From a virus, in IMG/VR virus record IMGVR_UViG_3300035034_001742, positions 1 through 64,000 of that record: 64,000 nucleotides of DNA; one strand, 5' to 3'. Position numbers and translations under genes: made by a program. This document shows, one piece after another, positions 1-8,520 of the stretch (within the stretch, counting starts at the first letter, position 1; each line of letters starts with the position of its first letter). Under the pieces are notes generated by a model, which worked only from the letters and a program-made list of their open reading frames with translations, ran no database searches and was not told the DNA's origin.

Positions 1-37
1 CGTTTTCGCCCAAGATTTTTCCTAAACCATTGGCCAT
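1..37 (-). CDS. Start of a gene running off the window, probably prohead scaffold gp22
   Basis: Only the first 12 codons are visible (MANGLGKILGEN). The ATG lies 10 nt beyond the stop of the protease gene, and an AGGAG ribosome site overlaps that gene's last codons. In T4-like phages the gene after protease 21 is scaffold core protein 22, followed by major capsid protein 23, so gp22 is the positional guess. The peptide is too short to confirm the product. The start itself is well supported by the ribosome site and the tight spacing. Confidence 0.5.
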   Translation of the reverse strand, partial: MANGLGKILGEN

Positions 38-47
38 CTTGAGTCTC

Positions 48-683
48 CTAAAATTTCATTTCTCTTATGTACTTAATTATCTCTTTATCGAGATACTTTT
101 GCGCAGATGGGTCAAAAAGAGTCGATTTTGCCGTCTCAAATATCTGCGCTCCGCCTTTCATGTTGTAAAGGCTCTCGTATATTGTTCTTGGATATGCATC
201 CGGGGCGCTTGGTTGAGCTACAATATCAACTGTAATGATATCAAACTCACTTACTGCACCATCGTCATCAACGCTACCCGAACCACGAGAACTTACGCCA
301 AGTTTAGCTCCTGACTGGAGCAATGTTTTAACAATTTGTCCCAGTGGCGTGTCGATAATTTTTAAACTACCGTAACCGTCCGCTCCGTTGATCCACATGC
401 TTTCAATAATATGAGAAACACGGTCTAAGTTAATGGTGAGCTCTTCTGGATGGTCGAGCTCTCCTAAGACTGTGAATCCTCCACTAATTTTTTCGTTTAG
501 TGAATCAACTGCTCTAGTGATTTCACGCAATGGATAAACACGCTGGTTTTGATTGCGAACATCACCTTGAATAAAAATACCTTTCATAAAGCATTCCTTC
601 TTCCCGGTGCCGTCTACAACACTTTCTTCAATTTTCATATGGCCTTTATCAAAGGACATATATTCATAAAGCTTAGCTGCCAT
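48..683 (-). CDS. 21: Prohead core protease, T4 gp21 family
   Basis: Serine protease that digests the internal scaffold of the prohead and trims capsid and internal proteins before DNA packaging. It has 211 residues, almost the length of T4 gp21. The family's active-site signatures are visible: DHPE around residues 77-80 supplies the catalytic histidine, and SSRGSG around 131-136 supplies the serine. The ATG at 683 has an AAGGA ribosome site. It sits 15 nt after the prohead-core gene and just before the probable scaffold gene, the usual T4 head-gene order. T4 gp21 cleaves after (L/I)xE, which matters for the three late proteins at 10.0-12.2 kb whose N-termini contain such sites. Confidence 0.93.
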   Translation of the reverse strand: MAAKLYEYMSFDKGHMKIEESVVDGTGKKECFMKGIFIQGDVRNQNQRVYPLREITRAVDSLNEKISGGFTVLGELDHPEELTINLDRVSHIIESMWINGADGYGSLKIIDTPLGQIVKTLLQSGAKLGVSSRGSGSVDDDGAVSEFDIITVDIVAQPSAPDAYPRTIYESLYNMKGGAQIFETAKSTLFDPSAQKYLDKEIIKYIREMKF

Positions 684-697
684 TGCTGTTCCTTAGA

Positions 698-1558
698 TTA
701 AGACGGTTTCTTAGTTAGTGGGCTTACTGAGCCTACTTTACCGCGCTTGGAGTTTTTGCCAGTACCAACAAAACCACTTTCATCTTCATCGTAAGTTCCG
801 TTAACATTCTTGGGATCTTCACCGATGTTATCAGATGGCGTATGGTCTTTTGCGCTTTCGGCGCTACCGCTCATGTCAGTTTTGCCTTTGGTAAAGTCAA
901 CTGGACCAGGTCCACTTTTTTCTCTACGTGCCGCATCGCTGTATGTGCTTTTGGTGTTGACTTTTGCATTTTTGGAATTCTTGCCGGTACCTACGTACTG
1001 ACCTTCTTTGTCCATGCTTATAGATACTTCATCTTGAAGTTTAGTAGCTTCTCGAATGTTATCCATGTCATCGCCCATGCCCATGTCATCGCCCATATCC
1101 ATTTCAGCTTCATCGCCTTCTTCAGATGAGTAATCACCTGCAAACTCCGAATCGTCGTGGTAAGGTTCTTCCATTTCTTGATTCATAAGCGTTTCGAATT
1201 CAGTGCGTAACTGCTCTAATTGGCTTTCTAAATCTTCGATGCGCTCTTCCGGTTCTTTTTCTTCGCCTTCGTCGCTGTCGTCTTCAACTTCGCCGTTGTT
1301 AACTTCATCGGTTTCTATATCGTCGCCGTCGGCTTCAATATCTGAGATAAAGTCTGCTTTTTCATCGCCGCCGAAGTCTTCGCAAACTTCTTCGTCCATG
1401 TCTTCATCTTCATCGTCTTCATCGTTTACTACTGACTCGTAAATTGAACGAGATTTAGCAACAATGTACTCGTGTAACAACGATTCTGCTTTTTCAGAGT
1501 CTTCGTTCACTAGGTGTTCGAGGATCTTTTCTAAATCGCTTTTCTTTGTTTTAGACAT
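698..1558 (-). CDS. Acidic prohead core protein (gp67/gp68-like)
   Basis: A 286-aa, extremely acidic, low-complexity protein. Residues about 45-115 are mostly Asp and Glu, followed by a coiled-coil-like stretch (about 105-135). The N-terminal part, with ...LLHEYIVAKSRSIYESV, has the helix-plus-YES pattern I associate with prohead core proteins in T4-like phages. The C-terminal half repeats a short block twice (V-G-T-G-K-N-S-K, about residues 190 and 265). The place between portal and protease is where T4 encodes core proteins 67 and 68. Highly charged core proteins of this kind are cut by gp21 during maturation. ATG at 1558 with AGGAG. Assignment rests on position, composition and the N-terminal pattern. 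Confidence 0.65.
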   Translation of the reverse strand: MSKTKKSDLEKILEHLVNEDSEKAESLLHEYIVAKSRSIYESVVNDEDDEDEDMDEEVCEDFGGDEKADFISDIEADGDDIETDEVNNGEVEDDSDEGEEKEPEERIEDLESQLEQLRTEFETLMNQEMEEPYHDDSEFAGDYSSEEGDEAEMDMGDDMGMGDDMDNIREATKLQDEVSISMDKEGQYVGTGKNSKNAKVNTKSTYSDAARREKSGPGPVDFTKGKTDMSGSAESAKDHTPSDNIGEDPKNVNGTYDEDESGFVGTGKNSKRGKVGSVSPLTKKPS

Positions 1559-1614
1559 TGCTTTCAGTCTCCTGTAGATAATTTATTTCATTTGTATTTA
1601 ATGCAAAGAGCAGA

Positions 1615-1649
1615 AAAACAGCTTTAATAGGGTAAAAATAAGCTGTTTT
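1615..1649 (-). terminator. Hairpin between two head genes, possible weak terminator or processing site
   Basis: A perfect 10-bp inverted repeat (arms 1615-1624 and 1640-1649, 15-nt loop). Read on the minus strand, the second arm runs into a short T-rich stretch. It lies in the only sizeable gap of the head operon. The stem is AT-rich, so termination would be partial at best. Confidence 0.35.
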
Positions 1650-1661
1650 CAGATTTGCTGT

Positions 1662-1669
1662 TATTTATT
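1662..1669 (-). promoter_or_regulatory. Possible late promoter, AATAAATA
   Basis: On the minus strand the octamer AATAAATA matches the other late boxes of this phage at 7 of 8 positions. It lies at the end of the 66-aa gene, about 100 nt before the prohead-core gene, with the 1615-1649 hairpin in between. It is weaker evidence than the boxes in gene-free divergent regions. Confidence 0.35.
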
Positions 1670-1865
1670 CTTCTGACTGATTATACATACTGGGTAGAAA
1701 ATTAAGATAATCTTTTTTGTCTACACGTTCTGCATCTCTTGACTTGCGCATTTTATGCAAATGCGAAAGTGTTAAGCGCGGACGTCTTGTATCGTCGTAA
1801 TCAGCCTGACCAATTTCGTCGTGCTCTGGATTGTAAAATTCAACCAGTAATTCTTTACTTTTCAT
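1665..1865 (-). CDS. Small conserved-looking protein between portal and prohead core gene
   Basis: A 66-aa charged protein with the pattern D-TRRPRLTLSHLHKMRKSRDAER, predicted to be a helix. Its ATG overlaps the portal stop codon by one base (TAATG), so it is translationally coupled. Short proteins with an RPRLTL..LHK motif occur at this spot in marine T4-like phages, to my recollection, and T4 itself has small core proteins (gp67, gp68) here. A role in prohead core assembly is inferred from position only. Confidence 0.7.
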   Translation of the reverse strand: MKSKELLVEFYNPEHDEIGQADYDDTRRPRLTLSHLHKMRKSRDAERVDKKDYLNFLPSMYNQSEE

Positions 1866-3574
1866 TACTCTTCACCTATCGGTTCTTCGTCACCGAAGCC
1901 ATCAATATCGTCGTCGCTGATATCATCACCTTCGTCGGCAAACTCTTCGTCAAAACCGCCTTCTGGTGCCATTGTTTCTATGCCACTTGAAGTTATACCT
2001 GCCGAACTTAGATCAGCTTTGGTATCGGATGAACTCGGATCTGACATTCCCTTTTCTTCTTGCCATAACTTTTCGTTTTCTCTCATCTCTTCTTCGGTTA
2101 AACCAAGGTAGCGACTAAGTGCAAAACGTTTAGACAAGTAAGGTATATCAGCCATAGCGGCAAACGTATTAATCTTTGCAGAATCTAATTCGAGCTGTCT
2201 GTACTCTGAGAATGACTGTGGCTCTGGAAATTCAAGTGTGAATAAAGAGTTATCAATTTGTACACCTTTCTTTTTAAGGAAAAGCTTAAACTCTTTATCG
2301 AATGTTTTAGAAAGTTGTTTTTGATAACGCTCGCACACTTTTGAGAATCTAAATTCTTGTATAAATGCTGTGCCTACGCGACCGTCGTTAACTCCCGCTG
2401 AACCGTCTTCTGGACCGCTCGGCAAGTACGAACTCGGTACACCCAATGCACGCAATACTTTGTTGTTAAAGTAGCGCAAATCGTCGATATCACCCAAGTT
2501 ATCACCACCTGGTAATGTTTCAACTTTTGAACCACGACCCTCTGGAGTTGTAGCAAAAAAGTAATCTTCCAACGACGACATAGGGTTATATGCAGAATCA
2601 ACCACACTCTGTCCACCGCCGTCACGACTTGGAATACGCTTTTGCTGTACTTCGTACTTGACTCGTTCTAGGTATTGCTGTGCTTTGTTTGGTGGCATTG
2701 AGCCAACATCAATAAAGAATACACGTCTTTCAGGTGCTCTGTGAACACGATAAATCAGTATACTATCTTCTAACAATTCTTTTTGCTTATATACTTTGTA
2801 AACATACTCAAGTATAGATGTACCAAATGGCCATTGCCCTGTCATTCCGTCGCAAAGTGTCATGTGAACAATGTGATCTGCATCAACAGGTATCTCACCT
2901 TGCTCGCCAAATTTACCATCTGTTACACCACTGCTCGTTACTTGAGAACCATACCCAAGTGAGCTAGTTGTAGGAGAAGTAAACATGATTCCGCCTGCGC
3001 CGCCATAGCCTCGGTTTATGCCGTTCTGTGGTCCGCCTGTTGCAATCATGTCGCCGAGATTTAAGTCTAAATCTTTAACGTAGTAGGCTTCTATTCGTTT
3101 GCCTTCACTTTCGTTAACAACCACTTTGGTTACTTTGTTCGGGTCGCACCAAAACAATTTGTATGTCTCAGGATCACGTATAAAGAACTGATCGCCATAC
3201 TGCAATGTGCTTCTAAACATAGACCACATGCGTTTATCAAATTCATTTAGTATGCACCATTGCTTTAAAACACGAGTAATGATGTCTACTTCTTTGGGAC
3301 TTGGCTCTTCGTGATATTCAAGCACAAAAGGTTTCTTAGACTGTGCATCTTTCTCCGTTGAGAAGTCAGCAATAGTATCTAATGCTTGGTTTACTTCGGG
3401 ATCCAGATTCATTGTTTCGTAAATCTGGTATCTTTCCAATCTATCAGTTGGACCTTCGTATATTTCCGGCAACCAGTTGTTATACTTGTTTACGGTAGCG
3501 TACGAATTGTCGCTGCCTATACTGCTCGATGGTAAAACCGAGTTTACGGGCTTGAAATATTTTTTCCAGCTCAA
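1865..3574 (-). CDS. 20: Portal vertex protein, T4 gp20 family
   Basis: Forms the dodecameric ring through which DNA enters and leaves the head and on which the prohead is initiated. It has 569 aa (T4 gp20: 524). Family landmarks include a PEVNQALDTIADFS-like segment near residue 60, WPFGTSILEYVYKVYKQ and the long helix with DSILIYRVHRAPERRVF in the middle, then the DNL..LRYFNNKVLRALGVP block. The acidic C-terminus (about 530-569) is typical. The start is uncertain. The open frame begins with a TTG at 3574, directly after the tape-measure stop, and the first ATG lies about 55 codons in and would remove conserved sequence, so TTG is preferred. Confidence 0.93.
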   Translation of the reverse strand: MSWKKYFKPVNSVLPSSSIGSDNSYATVNKYNNWLPEIYEGPTDRLERYQIYETMNLDPEVNQALDTIADFSTEKDAQSKKPFVLEYHEEPSPKEVDIITRVLKQWCILNEFDKRMWSMFRSTLQYGDQFFIRDPETYKLFWCDPNKVTKVVVNESEGKRIEAYYVKDLDLNLGDMIATGGPQNGINRGYGGAGGIMFTSPTTSSLGYGSQVTSSGVTDGKFGEQGEIPVDADHIVHMTLCDGMTGQWPFGTSILEYVYKVYKQKELLEDSILIYRVHRAPERRVFFIDVGSMPPNKAQQYLERVKYEVQQKRIPSRDGGGQSVVDSAYNPMSSLEDYFFATTPEGRGSKVETLPGGDNLGDIDDLRYFNNKVLRALGVPSSYLPSGPEDGSAGVNDGRVGTAFIQEFRFSKVCERYQKQLSKTFDKEFKLFLKKKGVQIDNSLFTLEFPEPQSFSEYRQLELDSAKINTFAAMADIPYLSKRFALSRYLGLTEEEMRENEKLWQEEKGMSDPSSSDTKADLSSAGITSSGIETMAPEGGFDEEFADEGDDISDDDIDGFGDEEPIGEE

Positions 3575-3576
3575 AT

Positions 3577-6500
3577 TTAGGCGCCTTTTTCTTCGTTAAT
3601 TCTAACAAGCGTTTTTAATCGCTTGTTGCTCATCTCTACAGCAATGTTTAAGCTGGCAAGAAGTTTAGTTTGTTCTTTCATAATGCTATTTATCTCCGGT
3701 TCGCCAGTCGGGACGCTCTGAGCGACATTTGTTTTGCTAATTTCCGGATTTGTTACTTTATTTGAAACGTTTTCAACCTCGGCGGCAGAATCTACTGGCT
3801 TAACTTGTGACGATGGTAACGCATACGGAACACCTTGGTACGATTCTTTCTTGTCTTGAACCTTGTTTGCATCAGTTTCCATTGATCTCAACAACGGAGA
3901 ATTTTCAACTCTTGCCGATGTACTTATTGGCTTAACGTTACCTAACTTGGCTAGCTCAGCCATGTAACGCTTAATGGACTCGCCGAGTTCGTCGGTTGAA
4001 TTATCAATTTCGCTAGGTAATCGTGTTAACATTGACGGCATAAGAGAGCCGTTACCTGTTTCGTCAATGTGCGATAACATGTTATCAATTGCTTTATTAT
4101 GTTCGTATATAATTGAATCGAAATTAACAGGTGGCAATGTAAATGGATTAAGATCAACTTCGTTTACTGATTTCTCAAGTAGTGCCATTTCTCTTGTGAC
4201 TGGTTCAGCATTAAGCTGAAGTCCGTGAATGGCAGTTAATCCTTGCAACTGCTTATTAATTGAATCAATTCGTTGCTTTATTCTATCTACCATAGACTCA
4301 GGTGCATTTTGAGCTTCGTAACGTTCAACTGTTTCCCACATGCGCTTGGCTTGGGCAGTTAAATAATCTATCACTTCTGCTTCAGTTGAGTCGGCGCCAA
4401 TGCTGGTAATGCGTTGCTTGACAGTGTGTCTTTGCATAGGTAAATTATTTAACTTTTTGTTTATATCGTTTTCAATTGCAGAAAAGTCAACTGACTTTGT
4501 ATTTTTTGCAATATCTTGCATTTTTTCTGCTATTTCATTTTCGATTGAAGAAAAGTCAATTAACCCGGCGTTCACTGTAATCCCAGGTATAATCATTTTT
4601 ACATCTTTGAGATTGATATTACTGCTCAGTAATTCTTTTAAATTGTCAGTAATATCATCGACATCCATGCTTTCGAATATCGATGCCGATTGTGCAAGTG
4701 CTAGCAAATGTGGGGCGAAACCGCTTAGTGCCTTGCCCATTTTTACTAGACCCGGGCCAAGTTCATCAGACACATTTGCAAACTTGCGAAGCATTTCGAT
4801 TGGGCCTTCTTTCTCTCCTCCGAAGAATCCAAAAATTGATTCGCCTATACTACCAAATAAGTCGCCGAGTCTGGCAGCGGCCATGGCCGCTAAACCTACA
4901 CCCAGTTGCATTACACCTTTACCGACGTTGGCTAGATTGTCTCCGTCAAGTGATTCAAATGCTTTTAAACCGTTGGCAAACGTCGGTAATGCTTTGCCCA
5001 TCATCCATGTAGCACCTGCTATTGCTCCGCCTATAAGCAGTATAACACCTGCTATTGTGGTAGCGCCTATTAGTATCTTAGGGGCGGCCATGCCAAATGC
5101 CGCTAGTCCCTTGGCCAGACCTTTTAATAATGCACCGGTGCCTTTGCCTAGTCCTTTGAACATGCTACCGAATATGCCGCCTTTACCACTGCTACCAAAT
5201 GCAACACCGCCTATCAACTTGCCGATACCTGCTGAAATTGCCGAACCGATTAGTGCGGCGCCTGCAACACCAGCAATGGCTATCATTAGCCCTTTGCCTA
5301 TTATGTCAGGAAGAAAATCAAACGACATTGGCTCAGTCTTTTCGCCGCCTGGTTCAGTTGGTTCTCCTGTGAACCAAGATGTTAACGACTTTAACATGCT
5401 TATAAATTTTGGAATAAGTACTTGAGCGGCTGGCACAAGTGCTTCTATTAATTTAGATATAACATCAACTAATTCAGGGGCGGCGGCATCGAATATTTTA
5501 CTTAGATCGGTTATCGATTTGTCTATGAGCTTTATTATTTCTGGGTTACCAAGTACACTTGCAGATATACGCTGAAAGAAGTTACTAAACAGTTTTAAGC
5601 TGTTTTGCATTCTCACAATGCCTGCGGCAGTTTCGCGTTCAGCTAATCTGTCTTGGTTCTCTAATGCTTTAAAATGAAGCTTAGACTGGTTAATATAGTC
5701 AAGCAACATTGTGCTCTCTTCGCCTATCAACTGCGCAAGATTGACGTCAGAACTTTCCAGTGTTTTCATAAACTTGTCAAAGCTGATGTTGGCCAATGCT
5801 TGATCGCCTGACTTGGCGGCTTCGCCTAACTCAGTTAATGCATTCATGGCATCTACTGCACCACCTTTTCTTAACATTTCGAACAATTCAGATTGCTGTG
5901 TAATGGGGTTGGCCAATGCTTTCATCATTGATGTTTGCAGACCTTCGAAATCTTGACCACTTAATTGTGTAGACAGATTTCTAAATACGCCTTGTACCGA
6001 TTCGCTTTGAGTGTTTAAAAATGCCTGAACATCAACTTGCTCAAGTGACTTGGATACTGATTTCATTAACTCAGTTCGTGAATCACCAAATGCCATGCTG
6101 TACTTGTCAATTTCCTTGATCATTCTTTGAGCAGAACGATTCTGTTGCTGTTCTGTCATGTCTCGTTGATAACCAAGAAATCGTTGCGAACGCAAAAACT
6201 CTGCAACTAATTCCGAACTTTCACTTGCTGTAATACCAAGTGATTCTAAACTTTTTGTAACAGATCTCGATGTTCTAGCAAAGGCTTGGATGCCGAATCT
6301 GTTCAAGGTAGATCCGTATTCTTTTGCCAACGATGATAACTCATCGAACGATAAATTTGCGGCATTTGCGGCAACACCAAAAGATGTCAATTCGTTGGCT
6401 ATACCGCCTGTGGCCGATGCCAATTGTATACCCGAACTGTTCAGTGCGGCAACTGCATTTGCTTGTGCAAACATTGCACCGATAGACGCACCGAATGCAG

Positions 6501-6846
6501 TACCGATCATGCCGGCGATGCTGATTAACGATTTGCCAAACATGCCTATTTCTTTAGAGGCTTTCTTGGTTGCGCCGCTGTTATCATCTGTGGCACTGGT
6601 ATTTCTTCGGCTTGAGTCGGCGGCATCATCATTGGCTGATAAAAACTCCCGTACGGAAGCTGAGTCTAAATTTCCGTTGCTGTCTGGTTTACCGGCGGCT
6701 CTTGCAAGTTTTTCTAATGCCTTTTGATCTTTTTTGGCCAAGTCATGCATGTCACCAAGGATATCAGCAATTTGTTTTGCGGTTGTCTCTGACGCCCATT
6801 TTTTGACACCACTGTCGAACCCGCTAATAATCATTCGTTCTGCCAC
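3577..6846 (-). CDS. Tail tape measure protein
   Basis: A 1089-aa protein with the hallmarks of tape measures: alternating long helices, Ala/Gly-rich hydrophobic segments (about residues 102-135, 515-550 and 575-625) and a largely helical C-terminus. Tape measures set tail length inside the tube and help DNA cross the membrane. T4's counterpart is gp29 (590 aa), and the longer form here would imply a longer tail if the usual proportionality holds. The start is GTG at 6846, with GGAG eight bases upstream. The next in-frame ATG has a poorer site. It is the first gene of the leftward late unit, directly upstream of the portal gene and divergent from the g26 frameshift gene that may encode its chaperones. 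Confidence 0.75.
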   Translation of the reverse strand: MAERMIISGFDSGVKKWASETTAKQIADILGDMHDLAKKDQKALEKLARAAGKPDSNGNLDSASVREFLSANDDAADSSRRNTSATDDNSGATKKASKEIGMFGKSLISIAGMIGTAFGASIGAMFAQANAVAALNSSGIQLASATGGIANELTSFGVAANAANLSFDELSSLAKEYGSTLNRFGIQAFARTSRSVTKSLESLGITASESSELVAEFLRSQRFLGYQRDMTEQQQNRSAQRMIKEIDKYSMAFGDSRTELMKSVSKSLEQVDVQAFLNTQSESVQGVFRNLSTQLSGQDFEGLQTSMMKALANPITQQSELFEMLRKGGAVDAMNALTELGEAAKSGDQALANISFDKFMKTLESSDVNLAQLIGEESTMLLDYINQSKLHFKALENQDRLAERETAAGIVRMQNSLKLFSNFFQRISASVLGNPEIIKLIDKSITDLSKIFDAAAPELVDVISKLIEALVPAAQVLIPKFISMLKSLTSWFTGEPTEPGGEKTEPMSFDFLPDIIGKGLMIAIAGVAGAALIGSAISAGIGKLIGGVAFGSSGKGGIFGSMFKGLGKGTGALLKGLAKGLAAFGMAAPKILIGATTIAGVILLIGGAIAGATWMMGKALPTFANGLKAFESLDGDNLANVGKGVMQLGVGLAAMAAARLGDLFGSIGESIFGFFGGEKEGPIEMLRKFANVSDELGPGLVKMGKALSGFAPHLLALAQSASIFESMDVDDITDNLKELLSSNINLKDVKMIIPGITVNAGLIDFSSIENEIAEKMQDIAKNTKSVDFSAIENDINKKLNNLPMQRHTVKQRITSIGADSTEAEVIDYLTAQAKRMWETVERYEAQNAPESMVDRIKQRIDSINKQLQGLTAIHGLQLNAEPVTREMALLEKSVNEVDLNPFTLPPVNFDSIIYEHNKAIDNMLSHIDETGNGSLMPSMLTRLPSEIDNSTDELGESIKRYMAELAKLGNVKPISTSARVENSPLLRSMETDANKVQDKKESYQGVPYALPSSQVKPVDSAAEVENVSNKVTNPEISKTNVAQSVPTGEPEINSIMKEQTKLLASLNIAVEMSNKRLKTLVRINEEKGA

Positions 6847-6871
6847 TTAACATTCTCCGGTTATCTACGTA

Positions 6872-6879
6872 GATAAATA
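6872..6879 (+). promoter_or_regulatory. Late promoter for the g26 unit, GATAAATA
   Basis: GATAAATA in an 80-bp gene-free divergent region, 46 nt ahead of the g26 start codon. It matches T4 late promoters (TATAAATA), which are read by RNA polymerase carrying gp55, and a gp55 homologue is encoded in this window. Confidence 0.75.
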
Positions 6880-6894
6880 CTGTTACATATATCG

Positions 6895-6902
6895 TATTTA
6901 TC
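6895..6902 (-). promoter_or_regulatory. Late promoter for the leftward head/tape-measure unit, GATAAATA
   Basis: The reverse complement of 6895-6902 is GATAAATA, about 49 nt ahead of the tape-measure start. It converges on the plus-strand box at 6872-6879 so that the two late transcripts overlap at their 5' ends. Confidence 0.7.
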
Positions 6903-6925
6903 GATTTTAATTTATTGGAGATAAC

Positions 6926-7768
6926 ATGACAAACAACCCACTCAAGCAGTATTTCAGAACAGCTGAGCTATATACTAAATTGCCAAGTGGAACACACTAT
7001 TACACAGATGCCGTGGTCAGTTTTAATGACGATGGTGAAGTAGGTGTTTCGCCAATGACAGCCAAAGACGAGGTTCTGTTAAAGAACCCAGATGCATTGC
7101 TCAACGGACAGGCCATTAGCCAGGTCATTTCCAGCTGTGTACCAAGTGTAAAGAAACCAAACGAACTGCTTGCAGTTGATGTCGAAGCACTAATGGTTGC
7201 AATACGCCACGCATCGTTTGGTGATGAAATTGAATTAGACGCCATTTGCCCCAAGTGCAAACACTCGAATCACTTTTCAGTAGGCATTGAGCAAACGCTT
7301 AACACCATGAGCAAACTGGATGAGGAGTACAAAATAGGAACCAAAGGCGGGCTATCAATACACATTCGTCCGAGCACCTATCACGAAGTTATAAAAGGCT
7401 ACAAGGCACAGTTCGAAAACTACAAAATTGCCAAATTGCTTAAAGATGATACTCTTCCAGAAGAAGAACGTATAGCGGCATACAGCACAGCATTCACCAA
7501 ACTAAGTGAAATTAATGCCGAACTGGTGTGCGACAGCATAACAAAAGTGGTAATCAACGAGACCAAACAAGAAGTCACCGAACGCAAACACTTGAGCGAG
7601 TTCATTGCCAACATGGATCAGAAAGTGTTTAAAACAATTTCGGAGACACTGGGCAAAATCAACTCAGTGGGTGTCAAGAAAGAGTTCGATGCCACTTGCG
7701 AAAAATGCGAACACCAGTGGAAGACTGAAATCGACTTGAATCCTGTGAATTTTTTTACAGACTCTTAA
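6926..7768 (+). CDS. 26: Baseplate hub / tail assembly protein, T4 gp26 family (PF12322-like), zero-frame product
   Basis: A 280-aa protein with the phrases typical of the family: LKQYFRTAELYTKLPSG near the start and VSPMTAKDEVLLKNPDALLNGQA around residues 40-62. Two CxxC pairs (108/111 and 258/261) could bind a metal. T4 gp26 (208 aa) is needed for baseplate hub assembly. GGAG precedes the ATG. The frame ends at 7766-7768, only ten bases after a run of seven T's that forms a perfect slippery heptamer. Ribosomes slipping there would make a 353-aa product (see 7750-7806 and 7756-7986). Its neighbour across the divergent promoter is the tape-measure gene, which fits a chaperone-type role. Confidence 0.88.
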   Translation: MTNNPLKQYFRTAELYTKLPSGTHYYTDAVVSFNDDGEVGVSPMTAKDEVLLKNPDALLNGQAISQVISSCVPSVKKPNELLAVDVEALMVAIRHASFGDEIELDAICPKCKHSNHFSVGIEQTLNTMSKLDEEYKIGTKGGLSIHIRPSTYHEVIKGYKAQFENYKIAKLLKDDTLPEEERIAAYSTAFTKLSEINAELVCDSITKVVINETKQEVTERKHLSEFIANMDQKVFKTISETLGKINSVGVKKEFDATCEKCEHQWKTEIDLNPVNFFTDS

Positions 7769-7806
7769 TAACAGCAGGTCCCGAGGAAATATCTTCGGTT
7801 ATTAAG
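7750..7806 (+). promoter_or_regulatory. -1 programmed frameshift signal: T TTT TTT plus stem-loop
   Basis: In the zero frame the heptamer T TTT TTT occupies 7750-7756. After a 7-nt spacer comes a perfect 9-bp stem (7764-7772 with 7798-7806). Its loop contains a second small stem (about 7781-7785 with 7793-7798). The zero-frame stop lies inside the first arm. Slippery heptamer, 5-9 nt spacer and stem-loop are the classical parts of a -1 frameshift site. Confidence 0.75.
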
Positions 7807-7986
7807 GAACTTGAAGCAGGTGCCGAATCAGTTGAACAACAAATCATTGACATTTGTTTTGCAATGAATGGCGGCATCGACTGGGACCAGGCGTGGAACA
7901 TCTCTTTTAAAACAAGAGAAAAAATTGTATCATCGATAAACAAAAAGCATCACCAGATGTCAGGAAGCAAAAAAGAGTACATGTAA
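7756..7986 (+). CDS. 51: gp51-like C-terminal extension reached by -1 frameshift from g26
   Basis: This frame is open from 7729 to the stop at 7984-7986 but has no ATG, GTG or TTG before a conserved-looking block (ITAGPEEISSVIKELEAG...). The only ATG is mid-domain, so independent initiation is unlikely. Entered by slippage at 7750-7756 it adds 76 residues to gp26, giving a 353-aa fusion. The segment I-C-F-A-M-N-G-G-I-D-W-D-Q-A-W followed by a helix resembles the short gp51-like hub-assembly proteins of marine T4-like phages, which have ICWYMRGGI-type motifs. By analogy with lambda G and G-T, a small fraction of fusion could serve as tail chaperone. Function is inferred; the open frame and missing start are directly seen. 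Confidence 0.72.
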   Translation, partial: YRLLITAGPEEISSVIKELEAGAESVEQQIIDICFAMNGGIDWDQAWNISFKTREKIVSSINKKHHQMSGSKKEYM

Positions 7987-8498
7987 TGACAGAACTAAAC
8001 GTGCCAGGTCTCAACCGAGACTGTGTAGAGAAATACCCACATTTGCAGGACTTGTATCTTACTCCTGTTATACTGACTTGGGGACGAGTGCCATATTCGT
8101 TGGCAAGCGTGCCTGGCATGATTCAACTGCCACTGCTGACCACAGGGTATGAAAGTGATGACACATTCAGGGACTTCAGTGACGATGGTTCTGTTTATGT
8201 ACAGCCAGTCGACTTTGACGCGGAGGTGTTCAGTGATGTTGTTGTTCACAGAGGGGAGTGTAAAGAGTTTCTACACTATCGTGAGGGCGAGGTGGTTGAT
8301 TCGGTGCTTGGTAATACAGAACTGATCATTCGTGCATTCTCTGTGGAGAAGTTGAGAAGATTCACAGGTATAGTATCTGTGAGAACCATTAACAAAGTGA
8401 TTTATTCAATTAGCTTAAAACCTAATCAGAATATCGTTAAACACTATAGTGAGAATATGCATAAGTCTTACATCAAGTACTATAAGTGTAAGTCTTAA
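7986..8498 (+). CDS. Unknown 170-aa protein downstream of g26/g51
   Basis: I do not recognise this protein. It is 170 aa and starts at an ATG overlapping the gp51-like stop by one base (TAATG), so it is coupled to the frameshift gene and belongs to the same late unit. The first 120 residues are acidic and rich in beta-type residues. The last 40 are basic (R, K, Y), ending ...YIKYYKCKS. No signal peptide or membrane segment is visible. A perfect inverted repeat begins right after its stop codon. A structural or assembly role is possible from context only. Confidence 0.6.
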   Translation: MTELNVPGLNRDCVEKYPHLQDLYLTPVILTWGRVPYSLASVPGMIQLPLLTTGYESDDTFRDFSDDGSVYVQPVDFDAEVFSDVVVHRGECKEFLHYREGEVVDSVLGNTELIIRAFSVEKLRRFTGIVSVRTINKVIYSISLKPNQNIVKHYSENMHKSYIKYYKCKS

Positions 8499-8520
8499 GA
8501 AGTAATGCAAGCATTACTTC
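8499..8520. terminator. Perfect 10-bp palindrome after the g26 unit
   Basis: Arms 8499-8508 and 8511-8520, immediately after the 170-aa gene's stop codon. It could end the late plus-strand transcript and, from the other side, the minus-strand RNA of 8499-9485. Neither side has a long T run, so it may be an RNA end-protecting hairpin instead. Confidence 0.4.

Noticed and set aside
4400-5425. 341-aa frame antisense to the tape-measure gene
   Set aside because: It is Ser/Pro/Ala-rich, as expected for the reverse of an Ala/Gly-rich gene, and wholly inside the convincing tape measure.
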